Assembly: GCF_029223485.1 (NCBI RefSeq) | Contig: NZ_JARHTP010000004.1 | Location: 124,001 to 188,000 of the forward strand | DNA: 64,000 nt | Direction of reading: 5' to 3' | DNA from: Streptomyces coacervatus | Lineage (GTDB): Bacteria; Actinomycetota; Actinomycetes; Streptomycetales; Streptomycetaceae | Part shown: positions 34,934 through 45,490 of the stretch, one piece after another | How the letters are laid out: every line of letters starts with the position of its first letter | Position numbering within the stretch: position 1 is the first letter of the stretch | Notes under the pieces: generated by a model | Told to the model about the DNA's origin: nothing | Databases searched by the model: none | The model's input: only the letters and a program-made list of their open reading frames with translations | Position numbers and translations under genes: made by a program

Positions 34934-37116
34934 GCGGCGTCGAGGACCTGGACCGGCACTTCCGCGAGGCGGTGGCCGGTCTCCGGTCGACAGACGGGAC
35001 GAACCTTCAGGGCGGCGCACTGGACAGCCGTACCGCTCTGGACCTCTTCGACGCCCAGCTGGAGAGCCGGCACACCGACGCCGCCGCGCGCTGGATGCAG
35101 CAGCAGGGCCGCGGCTACTACACCATCGGTTCGAGCGGGCACGAGGGCAACGCCGCCCTCGCCCTCGCGTTGCGCCCCACCGACCCGGCGTTGCTGCACT
35201 ACCGCTCCGGGGCCTTCTACTGCGCCCGAGCCCGGCAGGCCGGCGGCGTTGATGCGGTCAGGGACATGTTGCTGGGGGTGGCCGCCGGGGCCGACGAGCC
35301 GATCGCCGGCGGGCGGCACAAGGTGTACGGGCGTCGCGAACTGGCGGTCGTCCCGCAGACGTCGACCATCTCCTCCCACCTGCCGCGGGCGGTCGGGGTG
35401 GCGTGGAGCATCGCCCGCGCCAAGCGGCTCGGGACCGAGTGCGCCTGGCCGGGCGATGCCGTCGTCTGCTGTTCCTTCGGCGACGCCTCGGTCAACCACT
35501 CCACGGCGGCCGGCGCCATCAACAGCGCCTGCCACGCGGCCTATCAGGGCCTGCCGATGCCCGTGCTGTTCGTCTGCGAGGACAACGGCCTGGGCATCAG
35601 TGTGCCGACCCCGCACGACTGGGTGCGGCGCGCCTACGGCAACCGGCCCGCCCTCGCCTACTTCACCGCGGACGGCTGTGATCCGTCAGCCGCCTTCGAC
35701 GCCGCGTGCGAGGCAGTGGCCCATGTACGCAGACATCGCCAACCCGCGTTCCTGCATCTGTCGATGGTGCGCTTCCTCGGCCATGCGGGTTCGGACGCAG
35801 AAGCCGCCTACCGGGTGCCCTCCGAGGTCGCCGCGGATCTGGGACGCGATCCGCTGCTGGCCACCGCCCGGCTGCTCACCACGACCGGCGTCCTCACCCG
35901 TCAGCAGGTTCTCGACCGGTACGACGAGGTGGGCGGACGGGTATTCGCCGTCGCCAAGGAGGCCCTCGAAAGCGAGCCGCTGACCAGCGCCGCGCAGATC
36001 GCCGCCCCTATCGCACCCCGCCGCCCCGAACTCGTGGCGGCCGCGGCACGCCGTACGAGCGAGCCGCCCACGGTGCCCGTCGGCGAGCCCGTCACCGTCG
36101 CCCAGGCCATCACCCACACACTCGCCGACCTGCTCGGCAGCCACCCGGAGATGGTCGTCTTCGGCGAGGACGTCGGCCGCAAGGGCGGGGTCTACGGACT
36201 GACCCGGGGGCTGCAGCGGCGTTTCGGCACCGCCCGGGTCTTCGACACCCTGCTCGACGAACAGGCCATTCTCGGCCTGGCGCTGGGGGCGGGGCTGTCC
36301 GGGCTGCTGCCGGTGGCTGAGATCCAATACCTGGCGTACCTGCACAACGCCGAGGACCAACTGCGCGGCGAGGCCGCCACGCTGCAGTTCTTCTCCCAGG
36401 GCCAGTACCGCAACCCCCTTGTGGTCCGCATCGCCGGCTACGGCTACCAGCGCGGATTCGGCGGTCACTTCCACAACGACAATGCGCTGGGCGTCCTGCG
36501 TGACATTCCCGGTCTGGTCATCGCCTCCCCGTCCCGCCCCGACGACGCCGCAGCGATGCTGCGCACCTGCGTGGCGGCCGCCGAGGTGGACGGAACGATC
36601 AGCGCGTTCGTCGAGCCGATCGCGCTCTACCATGCGCGGGATCTCCACACGGAGGGGGACAACGCCTGGCTCGCCGCATACCCGCCACCCGCACAGCACG
36701 TACCCATCGGCCGGGCACGGACCTACGGCACAGGCACGGACCTGACCCTCGTGACCTTCGGCAACGGCCTGCGCATCTCGCTCCGCGCCGCGCACCGGCT
36801 GGAGCAGCAGGGCATCGCGTGCCGGGTCGTCGACCTGCGCTGGCTGGCACCCCTGCCGGTCGACGACCTGCTGCGGGAAGCAGGCGCGACGGGGCGCGTC
36901 CTCGTGGTCGACGAGACCCGCCGTACCGGAGGCGTGTCGGAGGGAGTCGTCACCGCCCTGGTCGACGCCGGATTCGCAGGCGCCGTCCGACGGGTCGCCA
37001 GTGCGGACAGCTTCGTCCCGCTGGGGCAGGCGGCGCAGTTGGTGCTCGTGTCCGAGGACGACGTCGAGCGCGCCGCGGCCGAGCTGCTCAAGTCAGGCCC
37101 GCGCGCTGACCGGTGA
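34930..37116 (+). CDS. Fused E1 alpha/beta 2-oxoacid dehydrogenase, possibly 2-oxoadipate-specific
   Basis: A 728-residue thiamine-diphosphate enzyme. Residues about 20-350 are an E1-alpha domain (RGYYTIGSSGHEGNAALALAL, the ThDP motif CCSFGDASVNHSTAAGAIN and CEDNGLGIS), and residues about 375-728 an E1-beta domain (VFGEDVGRKGGVYGLT, FDTLLDEQAILGLALGAGLSG, RIAGYGYQRGFGG and LRWLAPLPVDDLL). E1 normally works with E2 and E3 subunits, which are not encoded nearby. Coupled to lysine genes that end at 2-aminoadipate, its substrate may be 2-oxoadipate, giving glutaryl-CoA. That substrate is inference; branched-chain oxoacids are the alternative. Confidence 0.85.
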   Translation: MSGVEDLDRHFREAVAGLRSTDGTNLQGGALDSRTALDLFDAQLESRHTDAAARWMQQQGRGYYTIGSSGHEGNAALALALRPTDPALLHYRSGAFYCARARQAGGVDAVRDMLLGVAAGADEPIAGGRHKVYGRRELAVVPQTSTISSHLPRAVGVAWSIARAKRLGTECAWPGDAVVCCSFGDASVNHSTAAGAINSACHAAYQGLPMPVLFVCEDNGLGISVPTPHDWVRRAYGNRPALAYFTADGCDPSAAFDAACEAVAHVRRHRQPAFLHLSMVRFLGHAGSDAEAAYRVPSEVAADLGRDPLLATARLLTTTGVLTRQQVLDRYDEVGGRVFAVAKEALESEPLTSAAQIAAPIAPRRPELVAAAARRTSEPPTVPVGEPVTVAQAITHTLADLLGSHPEMVVFGEDVGRKGGVYGLTRGLQRRFGTARVFDTLLDEQAILGLALGAGLSGLLPVAEIQYLAYLHNAEDQLRGEAATLQFFSQGQYRNPLVVRIAGYGYQRGFGGHFHNDNALGVLRDIPGLVIASPSRPDDAAAMLRTCVAAAEVDGTISAFVEPIALYHARDLHTEGDNAWLAAYPPPAQHVPIGRARTYGTGTDLTLVTFGNGLRISLRAAHRLEQQGIACRVVDLRWLAPLPVDDLLREAGATGRVLVVDETRRTGGVSEGVVTALVDAGFAGAVRRVASADSFVPLGQAAQLVLVSEDDVERAAAELLKSGPRADR

Positions 37117-37263
37117 CGAATCCTCGACGCACCTCTTTGCGTGCGCCCATGCGTTTCTTGGTCTGGACCCGGCCGGAACGACCGCTTCCGTACACGTTCT
37201 GCCACTCCCATGTCGTTGCACGGATCGCCGCCCCCCCCCGCGCCGTACAACCGAGGAGCACCG

Positions 37264-38922
37264 TTGTTCCGACGTCCAGTCCGACCCGCCCGTACCGTCA
37301 CCGCGGCCGCAGCCGCGCTCGCCGCCGCGGGCGCCCTCACCGCCACGGCCGTCGCGCCCGCCGCGGCGCAGGCACACTCCCGTGCCCGGCACGTCCTGCT
37401 GCTGTCCGTCGACGGTCTGCACCAGTCCGACCTGGCCTGGTACATCGACCGCCACCCGCAGTCGGCGCTCGCCCGGCTCGCCGGCAGCGGTGTGGAGTAC
37501 ACCCACGCGAGAACCACCGTCCCCTCCGACTCGTTCCCCGGCATGGTCGGCCAGCTCACCGGCGGCGACCCGGGCATCACGGGCGTCTACTACGACGACA
37601 GCTACGACACCGCGCTCCTCCCGGCGGGCACGACCGCCTGCGCGGGCGCCAAGGCGGGTGCCGAGGTCGACCTCACCGAGGACCTCGACAAGAACAAGGA
37701 CTCCCTCGACGCCGGGCAGGGCCTCGCCGGACTGCCGGGCAGCATCCTGCGCATGACCGGCGACGCCGCCTCCCTCATCGTTCCGTCCAAGCTGCCCGTC
37801 GACCCGAAGACCTGCAGGCCGCTCTACCCGCACAGCTACCTGAAGGTGAACACGGTCTTCGACGTGGCCCGTAAGGCCGGCCTGCGGACCGCGTGGTCCG
37901 ACAAGCATGTCGCCTACGACATCCTGAACGGCCCGGCGGGCAACGGCATCCAGGACCTTTTCGCCCCCGAGATCAACAGCAAGGCGACCGGTTACCCGGG
38001 CGGCGTCGACTGGACGAAGGACAACGCGGCGACCGAACAGTACGACGGCTACAAGGTGCAGGCCGTGCTGAACGAGATCGACGGCTACGACCACGGCCGC
38101 ACCCACCAGGTCGGCACCCCCGCGGTCTTCGGCATGAACTTCCAGTCGGTGTCGACCGCCCAGAAGCTGCCCACCTCCGACGGACTGACGGGCGGCTACC
38201 AGGCGAAGGGCGTGCCCGGGCCGCTGCTGGCGAAGAACCTCGACTTCGTCGACCAGCAGGTCGGGGCGTTCCTCAACGAACTCCACAAGCAGCACCTGGA
38301 CCGCAGCACCACGGTCGTCCTGTCGGCCAAGCACGGGCAGTCGCCGACCGACCCGAAGGCGCTGACCCGCATCGCCGACGGTGCCCTCCTGGACGGGCTG
38401 AACACCGCGTGGAAGGCCGCCCACCCCGGTGCCGGCGACCTGGTCGCGCACTCCGCGGACGACGACGCGATGCTCCTCTGGCTCACCGACCGCTCCCAGG
38501 CCGCCGCCGACTTCGCCAAGGCGTACCTGCTGGGCCGGTCCGGCACCGGCAACGGCATCGACGGCACGGCCAAGCCCTTCACGGCGAGCGGCCTCAAGAC
38601 CGTGTACGCGGGTGCCGAGGCCGCCCGCTACTTCCACACCCGGCCGGGCGACTCCCGCGTCCCCGACCTGTTCGGCATCAGCCAGTACGGCGTCGTCTAC
38701 ACCGGCGGCAAGGGCAAGATCGCCGAGCACGGGGGCGCCCACGCCGACGACCTCGACGTCCCGCTCGTCGTCTCCGGCGCCGCCACCCCGCAGGGCGTAC
38801 ACATCGGCGCCCCGGTGCGGACCACGCAGATCGCGCCGACGATCCTGCGGCTCCTGGGCCTGAACTCCCAGTCCCTGGACGCCGTACGCATCGAACACAC
38901 ACGGGCGCTTCCCCTGCGCTGA
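37264..38922 (+). CDS. Secreted alkaline phosphatase-superfamily phosphodiesterase
   Basis: A 552-residue type I phosphodiesterase/nucleotide pyrophosphatase. The N terminus FRRPVRPARTVTAAAAALAA with a following AAAQA is a signal peptide. The metal and nucleophile sites follow: LLSVDGLHQSDL, then the nucleophile segment TTVPSDSFPGMVGQLTGG, SDKHVAYDIL, VVLSAKHGQSP and EHGGAHADDLDVPLVVSG. The start is TTG 37264, fixed by GAGGAG at 37253-37258. It would act outside the cell on phosphodiester substrates, which are not known. Confidence 0.88.
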   Translation: MFRRPVRPARTVTAAAAALAAAGALTATAVAPAAAQAHSRARHVLLLSVDGLHQSDLAWYIDRHPQSALARLAGSGVEYTHARTTVPSDSFPGMVGQLTGGDPGITGVYYDDSYDTALLPAGTTACAGAKAGAEVDLTEDLDKNKDSLDAGQGLAGLPGSILRMTGDAASLIVPSKLPVDPKTCRPLYPHSYLKVNTVFDVARKAGLRTAWSDKHVAYDILNGPAGNGIQDLFAPEINSKATGYPGGVDWTKDNAATEQYDGYKVQAVLNEIDGYDHGRTHQVGTPAVFGMNFQSVSTAQKLPTSDGLTGGYQAKGVPGPLLAKNLDFVDQQVGAFLNELHKQHLDRSTTVVLSAKHGQSPTDPKALTRIADGALLDGLNTAWKAAHPGAGDLVAHSADDDAMLLWLTDRSQAAADFAKAYLLGRSGTGNGIDGTAKPFTASGLKTVYAGAEAARYFHTRPGDSRVPDLFGISQYGVVYTGGKGKIAEHGGAHADDLDVPLVVSGAATPQGVHIGAPVRTTQIAPTILRLLGLNSQSLDAVRIEHTRALPLR

Positions 38923-38942
38923 CCCGGACCCGAGACGGGCGA

Positions 38943-38985
38943 GATGAGCGCTTGGTCCCACGGACGGCCGGGTCAGGCGCTCATC
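38943..38985. terminator. Possible bidirectional terminator stem-loop
   Basis: GATGAGCGC (38943-38951) and GCGCTCATC (38977-38985) form a perfect 9-bp stem with a 25-nt loop, between the convergent phosphodiesterase and reductase genes. Confidence 0.45.
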
Positions 38986-38995
38986 CACCGTGGTG

Positions 38996-39640
38996 TCAGT
39001 AGCCGACGGTGAAACGCCGGTTGAGATGCCGCGGGTTCTCGATCTCGTCGACGAGCGCGGCCGCATAGTCCTCGTACGAGATGCGGGCCTGTCCGTCGTC
39101 CCCGACGACGGGGCTGTCCAGCCCCGTGCGGTAGCGGCCGCTGCGCTCGCCCGGGGCGAAGTGGACCGGCGGCGGGGAGAAGTAGGTCCAGGTGACGTCG
39201 TCGGCCAGGGCCCGGTACGCGTCGAGAGCCCGGATCTGGCCGATCGCATACGGCTTGAACTCCTCCGGGAAGCCGGGGGCGTCGAAGAGCCGAACGCCGT
39301 CGGCGTCGAGCAGGCTCGCACCGCCGCCCATGTGCACGATGCGCGGGCCGGCGGGCCCCAGCGCCCGGACCGCCGCGGCGGCCGTGGCCACGGTGTCGGT
39401 GTAGAGGCCGGCGTCGGGTCCGCCGACGGTCAGCACCAGCGCGTCGGCGTCCTTGGCCAGGGCGGCCACCGTCTGCGGGTCGGTGACGTCACCTGCCACC
39501 GCCCGTACGCCGTCGGGGAGTTGGCCCAGCCGGGAGATGTCGCGGGCGACGGCGGTCACCTCATGGCCGCGTGCGGCGGCCTCGGCGACGACGCGGGAGC
39601 CCGCCTTGCCGGCGGCCCCGAACACCACGATCCTGCTCAT
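38996..39640 (-). CDS. NAD(P)H-binding SDR-type oxidoreductase
   Basis: A 214-residue atypical short-chain dehydrogenase: Rossmann motif IVVFGAAGKAGSRVV at the N terminus, VAGDVTD, ADALVLTVGG, and WTYFSPPPVHFAPGER in the substrate region. It resembles the NAD(P)H-binding SDR_a5/YwnB-like group, often annotated as flavin reductases or epimerases without proof. It lies 33 bp downstream of the MBL-fold gene on the same strand, so the two form an operon divergent from an AraC regulator. Confidence 0.82.
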   Translation of the reverse strand: MSRIVVFGAAGKAGSRVVAEAAARGHEVTAVARDISRLGQLPDGVRAVAGDVTDPQTVAALAKDADALVLTVGGPDAGLYTDTVATAAAAVRALGPAGPRIVHMGGGASLLDADGVRLFDAPGFPEEFKPYAIGQIRALDAYRALADDVTWTYFSPPPVHFAPGERSGRYRTGLDSPVVGDDGQARISYEDYAAALVDEIENPRHLNRRFTVGY

Positions 39641-39673
39641 CGGTCTCTCGCTTTCCTTGTGCTGTCGGGCAGT

Positions 39674-40456
39674 TCAGGGATTCCGCGCGCCGAACAGGTA
39701 CTGGTTGCCGATGTCGATCAGGAACGGGGCACCGTAGGACGGATAGCGCTCCAGGATCGCCTTCTTGTACGCCTCCCCGTCGTCGCCGAGCAGCTCTCGC
39801 GCGTCGGCCAGGTAGTGGCGCAGATCTTCGTACACCTCCGGCCCGGCGGGCAGGCCGTGTCCGGGCAGGATCGTGTCGTAGGACGAGTCGGCGGCCAGCT
39901 GCTCCACGGCCCGCTGCCAGCCGGCGATGTCGTTGTTGCCCAGGAACAGGTGTACGGCGTGGTAGACGAGGTCCTGGGCGACCAGCACACCCTGCTCGGG
40001 CAGCTTGATCACCAGTTCGTCGGCGGCCTCGCCGCCCGAGACGGCCTCGAAGACGAACGGGACACCGTCGATGACCTCCGCACCCGGGACGATCTCCACG
40101 GTCGGCGTCACGTCCGCGACCGGGATGACCACACCGGTGGGGTCCTGTGCGTCGCCCTGCGCGGCGATCTGTTCGCGCACGGCGGCCAGTGCGTGCACCG
40201 GAACGCCGAAGCGGCCGGCGCCTTGGAAGTGGTCGGGGTGGGCGTGGGTGACGATCAGCCGGTCCAGCGGCTTCCCGAGGCCCTTCGCGTACGAGACGAC
40301 CTCGTCCGCGTACGCCAGCGCGTACTGCGCGTCGACGGCGATCACCCGGGCCGGGGTCTCGATCAGCTGGGTGGTGACATTCAGACTGTCGGCCGGGGAC
40401 ATGTAGCTGTGAACGCGAACCGCGCCCTTGTCGACGACCGTAACCGTGCCGTGCAT
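39674..40456 (-). CDS. MBL-fold metallo-hydrolase
   Basis: A 260-residue metallo-beta-lactamase-fold protein. The di-metal motif THAHPDHFQG (HxHxDH) is near residue 71, with the later histidine in ILPGHGLP and an aspartate in VLVAQDLVYHAVH. The N terminus MHGTVTVVDKGAVRVHSYMS opens the first beta-sheet. The substrate is unknown; quorum-signal lactones and thioesters are typical of the fold. It is the first gene of the MBL-SDR operon, divergent from the AraC gene by 121 bp. Confidence 0.85.
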   Translation of the reverse strand: MHGTVTVVDKGAVRVHSYMSPADSLNVTTQLIETPARVIAVDAQYALAYADEVVSYAKGLGKPLDRLIVTHAHPDHFQGAGRFGVPVHALAAVREQIAAQGDAQDPTGVVIPVADVTPTVEIVPGAEVIDGVPFVFEAVSGGEAADELVIKLPEQGVLVAQDLVYHAVHLFLGNNDIAGWQRAVEQLAADSSYDTILPGHGLPAGPEVYEDLRHYLADARELLGDDGEAYKKAILERYPSYGAPFLIDIGNQYLFGARNP

Positions 40457-40577
40457 GATGTCTGCTCTCTCGCTCGGTCGGACGACATCCGGTCTGCCGC
40501 ACCGCTCCGTTCCACTCTCACCTGGCGAGGACGGGGACGCGAGATATGCTGAGGACCCAGGATGGTCAGAAACGGAC

Positions 40578-41513
40578 ATGAGCGAGGTCTGCGTGCCGAC
40601 GCGAGAGGTCACCGACACGCCCCTGCCGTCCGACGGCCCGATCCCCGGTTTCGGCTTCAATCCGCCGTTCGCTCCGGTGCCCGGCTTCGAGATCACCGAC
40701 CTCGCCGCCCTGCACGCCCGGATGACCGACGGCAGTCTCGAACGGATCCACCGCGTCGACTTCCACACCATCACCCTGATCACCGGCGGAAGCGGGGAGC
40801 ACGCCGTCGACTTCGTCAGCCACCCGTGCCGCCCCGGCACCCTGCTGTGGATCCGCCCCGGCCAGGTCCAGCGCTTCGGCCACCCCGGTGTGATGAACGG
40901 CCCGCACCTGATGTTCACCCCTTCCTTCCCGGCCCACCTGCCCGGCACCGACCGGCCGGCCCACGAGTGGTACGGCCCCGTCTGCCGACAGCTCGGCACC
41001 GGCCGCGACCACGCCACTCTGGCAACCCTGCTGGACCAGCTGCGGGCCGAATCCACCCGGCCGCCCGGCTCGGTGTCGCCGCAGATCCTCCAACTCCAGC
41101 TCGCCACCCTGCTGTTGCACATCGACCGCCTGCCACAGGACGGCGAGACGGGCGACCGGCGCGCCGGCGGCGAGATCTACACCCGCTTCCGCGCCGAACT
41201 CGAACGCTCCTACGCCACCACCCGCCGCGCCGAGGACTACGCCCGGCACCTCGGCTACACCGTCAAGACCCTCACCCGCGCCTGCCTTGCCGCAACCGGA
41301 CAGCCCGTCAAGCAGGTCATCGACGCACGGGTCGCCCTGGAGGCCCAGCGCCTGCTGGCGCACACCGACGCACCGGTCGCACTCATCGCCCGCCGCCTCG
41401 GCTTCTCGGAACCCACCAACTTCGGCAAGTTCTTCACCCGCCACGTCGGCGCCGCTCCCGGCGACTTCCGGCGCGGCCACCGAGGGCCCGGCACAGCAGC
41501 AACTGCGTCGTGA
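40578..41513 (+). CDS. AraC-family transcriptional regulator
   Basis: A 311-residue regulator with an N-terminal cupin-like effector domain (HTITLITGGSGEHAVDFVSHPCRPGTLLWIRPGQVQRFG) and a C-terminal double helix-turn-helix (YARHLGYTVKTLTRACLAATGQPVKQVIDARV, then VALIARRLGFSEPTNFGKFFTRHVGAAPGDFR). The ATG at 40578 lies 30 nt after a possible -10 TATGCT. It is divergent from the MBL/SDR operon, which is its likely target. Confidence 0.88.
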   Translation: MSEVCVPTREVTDTPLPSDGPIPGFGFNPPFAPVPGFEITDLAALHARMTDGSLERIHRVDFHTITLITGGSGEHAVDFVSHPCRPGTLLWIRPGQVQRFGHPGVMNGPHLMFTPSFPAHLPGTDRPAHEWYGPVCRQLGTGRDHATLATLLDQLRAESTRPPGSVSPQILQLQLATLLLHIDRLPQDGETGDRRAGGEIYTRFRAELERSYATTRRAEDYARHLGYTVKTLTRACLAATGQPVKQVIDARVALEAQRLLAHTDAPVALIARRLGFSEPTNFGKFFTRHVGAAPGDFRRGHRGPGTAATAS

Positions 41514-41666
41514 TCCCCTGAACCGCGGACGACGCACCCGCCAGGCGCCGAACTCACCTTGCAGGTAGGGGAGTTGGAGACCCCGGCTCAACTGGAAGCG
41601 AGAACCTCGTGGCCCCGCACCAGGCTGCCGCCCCTGCGGTCGCAGCCGACTAGGACCGAAGCGGGC

Positions 41667-42530
41667 TCAAGCGGTTCGGGCGCAGTCCTTGGCCAGTCGC
41701 AGGCTCTCGGTGACGGCGTGCGGGATGTCGACGACCGGGAACAGGGTGTGTCGTACGGTCCGTGCGGCGTCGACGACCAGGATCAGGCGCTTGTGCCGCA
41801 GCCGGCCCGCACCGCGGAAGGCCGGCAGCCGCAGGGCCGCGGCCAGTTGGTGGGCGGCGTCGGAGAGAAGCGGGTAAGGGATCTCCTCGGCGCGGGCGAA
41901 CTCCGCCTGTTCGTGGACGAGTTGGGTGCTGAGTCCGCGCACGTCCACGCCCGCCCGGCGGAAGTCGGGCCAGGCGTCCCGGAAGAGCCGGTTCTCCAGC
42001 GTGCAGCCCGCGGCGCCGGGGATCGGACCCCATTCGATTCCCGTGCCGGGGTAGGTGAACAGCACGGTCGCGGCGGCGTCCGGTGAGACGAGGGACAGGT
42101 CGGCGCCCTGCGTGCCGGGCAGTTCGAGGCCGTCGGGCAGGCGAGTGCCGGCCAGGGCGTGCACCCGGGCATGCTCGGCACCGTCCGCCTCCGCCGTCGC
42201 GGTGAGGCTTCCGTCGCCGAGCACCCACCGGTCGCCCCAGTCCTGCATCGCGACCAGCAGCGGCAACAGCGCGGCACCCGCATCGGTGAGCAGGTACTCG
42301 TAGCGCACCGGACGCCGCTGATAGAGGCTGCGCCGCAGCACCCCGCTCGCGACCAGCCGGCCGAGCCGCTCGGTGAGCACCTTGCGGGACAGGCCGATCT
42401 CGGCGGCCAGCGCGTCGAAACGGACGTGCCCGCGGGCGACCTCGCGCAGCACCAGCACGTTCCACCAGTCCCCCAGGACCAGGGCGGCCTGGGCGATACC
42501 GCAGGTCTCGTCAGCGTTGTGCATCCTCAT
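41667..42530 (-). CDS. HxlR-type regulator fused to a peroxiredoxin-like domain
   Basis: A 287-residue two-domain protein. Residues 8-100 are an HxlR winged helix (GIAQAALVLGDWWNVLVLREVARGHVRFDALAAEIGLSRKVLTERLGRL). Residues about 130-287 resemble a BCP/AhpC-type peroxiredoxin: VLFTYPGTGIEWGPIPGAAGCTLENRLFRD places a cysteine at the peroxidatic (P-GCT-E) position, followed by VDVRGLSTQ, YPLLSDAAHQLAAALRLP and VVDAARTVRHTLFPV. HxlR proteins often sense electrophiles or oxidants through cysteine; a whole redoxin as sensor is unusual. It is divergent from the enolase gene. The start could also be 6 bp downstream. Confidence 0.8.
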   Translation of the reverse strand: MRMHNADETCGIAQAALVLGDWWNVLVLREVARGHVRFDALAAEIGLSRKVLTERLGRLVASGVLRRSLYQRRPVRYEYLLTDAGAALLPLLVAMQDWGDRWVLGDGSLTATAEADGAEHARVHALAGTRLPDGLELPGTQGADLSLVSPDAAATVLFTYPGTGIEWGPIPGAAGCTLENRLFRDAWPDFRRAGVDVRGLSTQLVHEQAEFARAEEIPYPLLSDAAHQLAAALRLPAFRGAGRLRHKRLILVVDAARTVRHTLFPVVDIPHAVTESLRLAKDCARTA

Positions 42531-42538
42531 GGACCCAT

Positions 42539-43914
<1,376 letters not shown>

Positions 43915-43981
43915 CCCCGCGCCGTGGAGCACGTCGGCCCAGCAGTCAGGGGAGATCGGGAGATTGATTCGCGCGTGGCAC

Positions 43982-44003
43982 CGGCTCCCCGCGCGGGGAG
44001 CCG
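43982..44003. terminator. Terminator hairpin between convergent genes
   Basis: CGGCTCCCC (43982-43990) pairs perfectly with GGGGAGCCG (43995-44003) around a GCGC loop, 68 bp after the enolase stop and 11 bp after the CoA-transferase stop, as expected for a shared terminator. Confidence 0.65.
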
Positions 44004-44013
44004 ACCGCCTCGT

Positions 44014-45243
44014 TCACTCGGAGGCGTGGCCGTCCGACGGGCCGTGGAGGATCTCAGCGGTGTGCTCGCCCAGCTGGGGCGGCGGCAGGCGGTACTGCGC
44101 CGGTGTCCCACTCAGCGCGATGGGGTGCGCGATCTGACGGGAGGGCCTGCCGTGTTCCCCGTCGGCTGCCGCGGCCGGGATGTCGACTGTGCCGGGAAGT
44201 CCGAGCTTCCGTGCGAAGTCGAATGCTTCGTCAAGGGTGTTGACCGGCCCGGCGGGCACCCCCGCGGCCAGCAGGACGGCCGCCCAGTGGTCCGCACCGG
44301 CGGCGGCCAGCCGTTGCGTCAGGATGTTCCGCAGCTCGGTGCGGTGGGCGACCCGGTCGGCGTTGGTGCGGAAGCGGTCGTCGAAGGCGAGCGCGGGAAC
44401 CCCGACGGCCGCGGCGAGAGCTGCGAACTGCCGGTCGTTGCCCACTGCGATCGCGATGGGACGATCAGCGGCCGGGAAGGTCTCGTACGGGGCGATGCTC
44501 GGGTGCGCATTGCCCATGCGACCCGGCACCACACCGGCGACGGCGAACGCCGATGCCTGGTTGACCATGGCCGACAACAGCGAACTGAGAAGGTTCACTT
44601 CCACGTGCTGCCCTTCCCCGGTGGCGTCCCGGTGCCGGAGAGCGGCAAGGATGCCGAGCGAGGCATGCAGGCCGGTGATCACATCGACGAGCGCCACGCC
44701 CGCCTTCATCGGCTCCCCGGCCGGGTCCCCGGTCACGCTCATCAGACCGCCGACGGCCTGCGCGAGCAGGTCGTATCCGGGGATCGTCGCGCCCTCGCCG
44801 CTGCCGAAGCCGCTGATCGAGCAGTAGACCAACTCCGGGTGCAGGGCGCGGAGTTCGCGATGTCCGAGCCCGAGCCGCTCCATTGTGCCGGGGCGGAAGT
44901 TCTCTACCAGCACGTCGGACTCGGCGACCAGAGCAAGGGCCTGCTCGCGCCCCGTCCCGGTCGTCAGATCCAGGACGACGGACCTCTTGTTCCGGTTGAC
45001 GCTCAGGAAATACGTCGACGTGCCGTCCTCGTCCGCCGGAGGACGCCAGGCCCGGGTGTCGTCCCCGATGCCCGGCCGCTCCACCTTCACCACCTCTGCT
45101 CCGAGGTCGGCAAGGAGCATGGTGGCGTAGGGTCCCGCGAGGACCCGGGTGAAGTCGGCGATGCGCAGCCCCTCCAGCGCGCCGCGCCCCGCCCCATCGA
45201 CAACACCGGCCCATCTGTCCCGCCTGTTGTGCTGGGTGCTCAC
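44014..45243 (-). CDS. CaiB/BaiF family (type III) CoA-transferase
   Basis: A 409-residue family III CoA-transferase. Signature segments are LEGLRIADFTRVLAGPYATMLLADLGAEVVKVE, FLSVNRNKRSVVLDL with the region before the catalytic aspartate, VLVENFRPGTMERLGLG, YCSISGFGSG, and YDLLAQAVGGLMSVTG. It would move CoA between organic acids; the acids are unknown, and no acyl-CoA genes are linked. The GTG at 45243 has GGAGG 4-5 nt upstream. Confidence 0.9.
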   Translation of the reverse strand: MSTQHNRRDRWAGVVDGAGRGALEGLRIADFTRVLAGPYATMLLADLGAEVVKVERPGIGDDTRAWRPPADEDGTSTYFLSVNRNKRSVVLDLTTGTGREQALALVAESDVLVENFRPGTMERLGLGHRELRALHPELVYCSISGFGSGEGATIPGYDLLAQAVGGLMSVTGDPAGEPMKAGVALVDVITGLHASLGILAALRHRDATGEGQHVEVNLLSSLLSAMVNQASAFAVAGVVPGRMGNAHPSIAPYETFPAADRPIAIAVGNDRQFAALAAAVGVPALAFDDRFRTNADRVAHRTELRNILTQRLAAAGADHWAAVLLAAGVPAGPVNTLDEAFDFARKLGLPGTVDIPAAAADGEHGRPSRQIAHPIALSGTPAQYRLPPPQLGEHTAEILHGPSDGHASE

Positions 45244-45490
45244 ACACCCTCCTCTCTGATCGTCCCGCGTACGCAAAGCGGCTGCCGCTGAACGAACGCA
45301 GTTCGGTGACTCTGAACGGGAGCTCGGGATCCGTTCTGGCTCCGCCACCCTGACCCTGCCGCGGATCGCCGGTCAACGACGAGCTGACGCAATCGTCGGG
45401 CGCGGAACGTGTTCTGGGTACGCATGATGCCGACGATCTGGTGCGATGGTGGGCATGCTGTCCCACCTCAGCGCCTGCGGAGCAACGGGC

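Noticed and set aside
37231..37239. Run of nine C as a phase-variable tract
   Set aside because: The run lies in the leader. The real start is TTG 37264, after GAGGAG, so length changes would not affect the protein.
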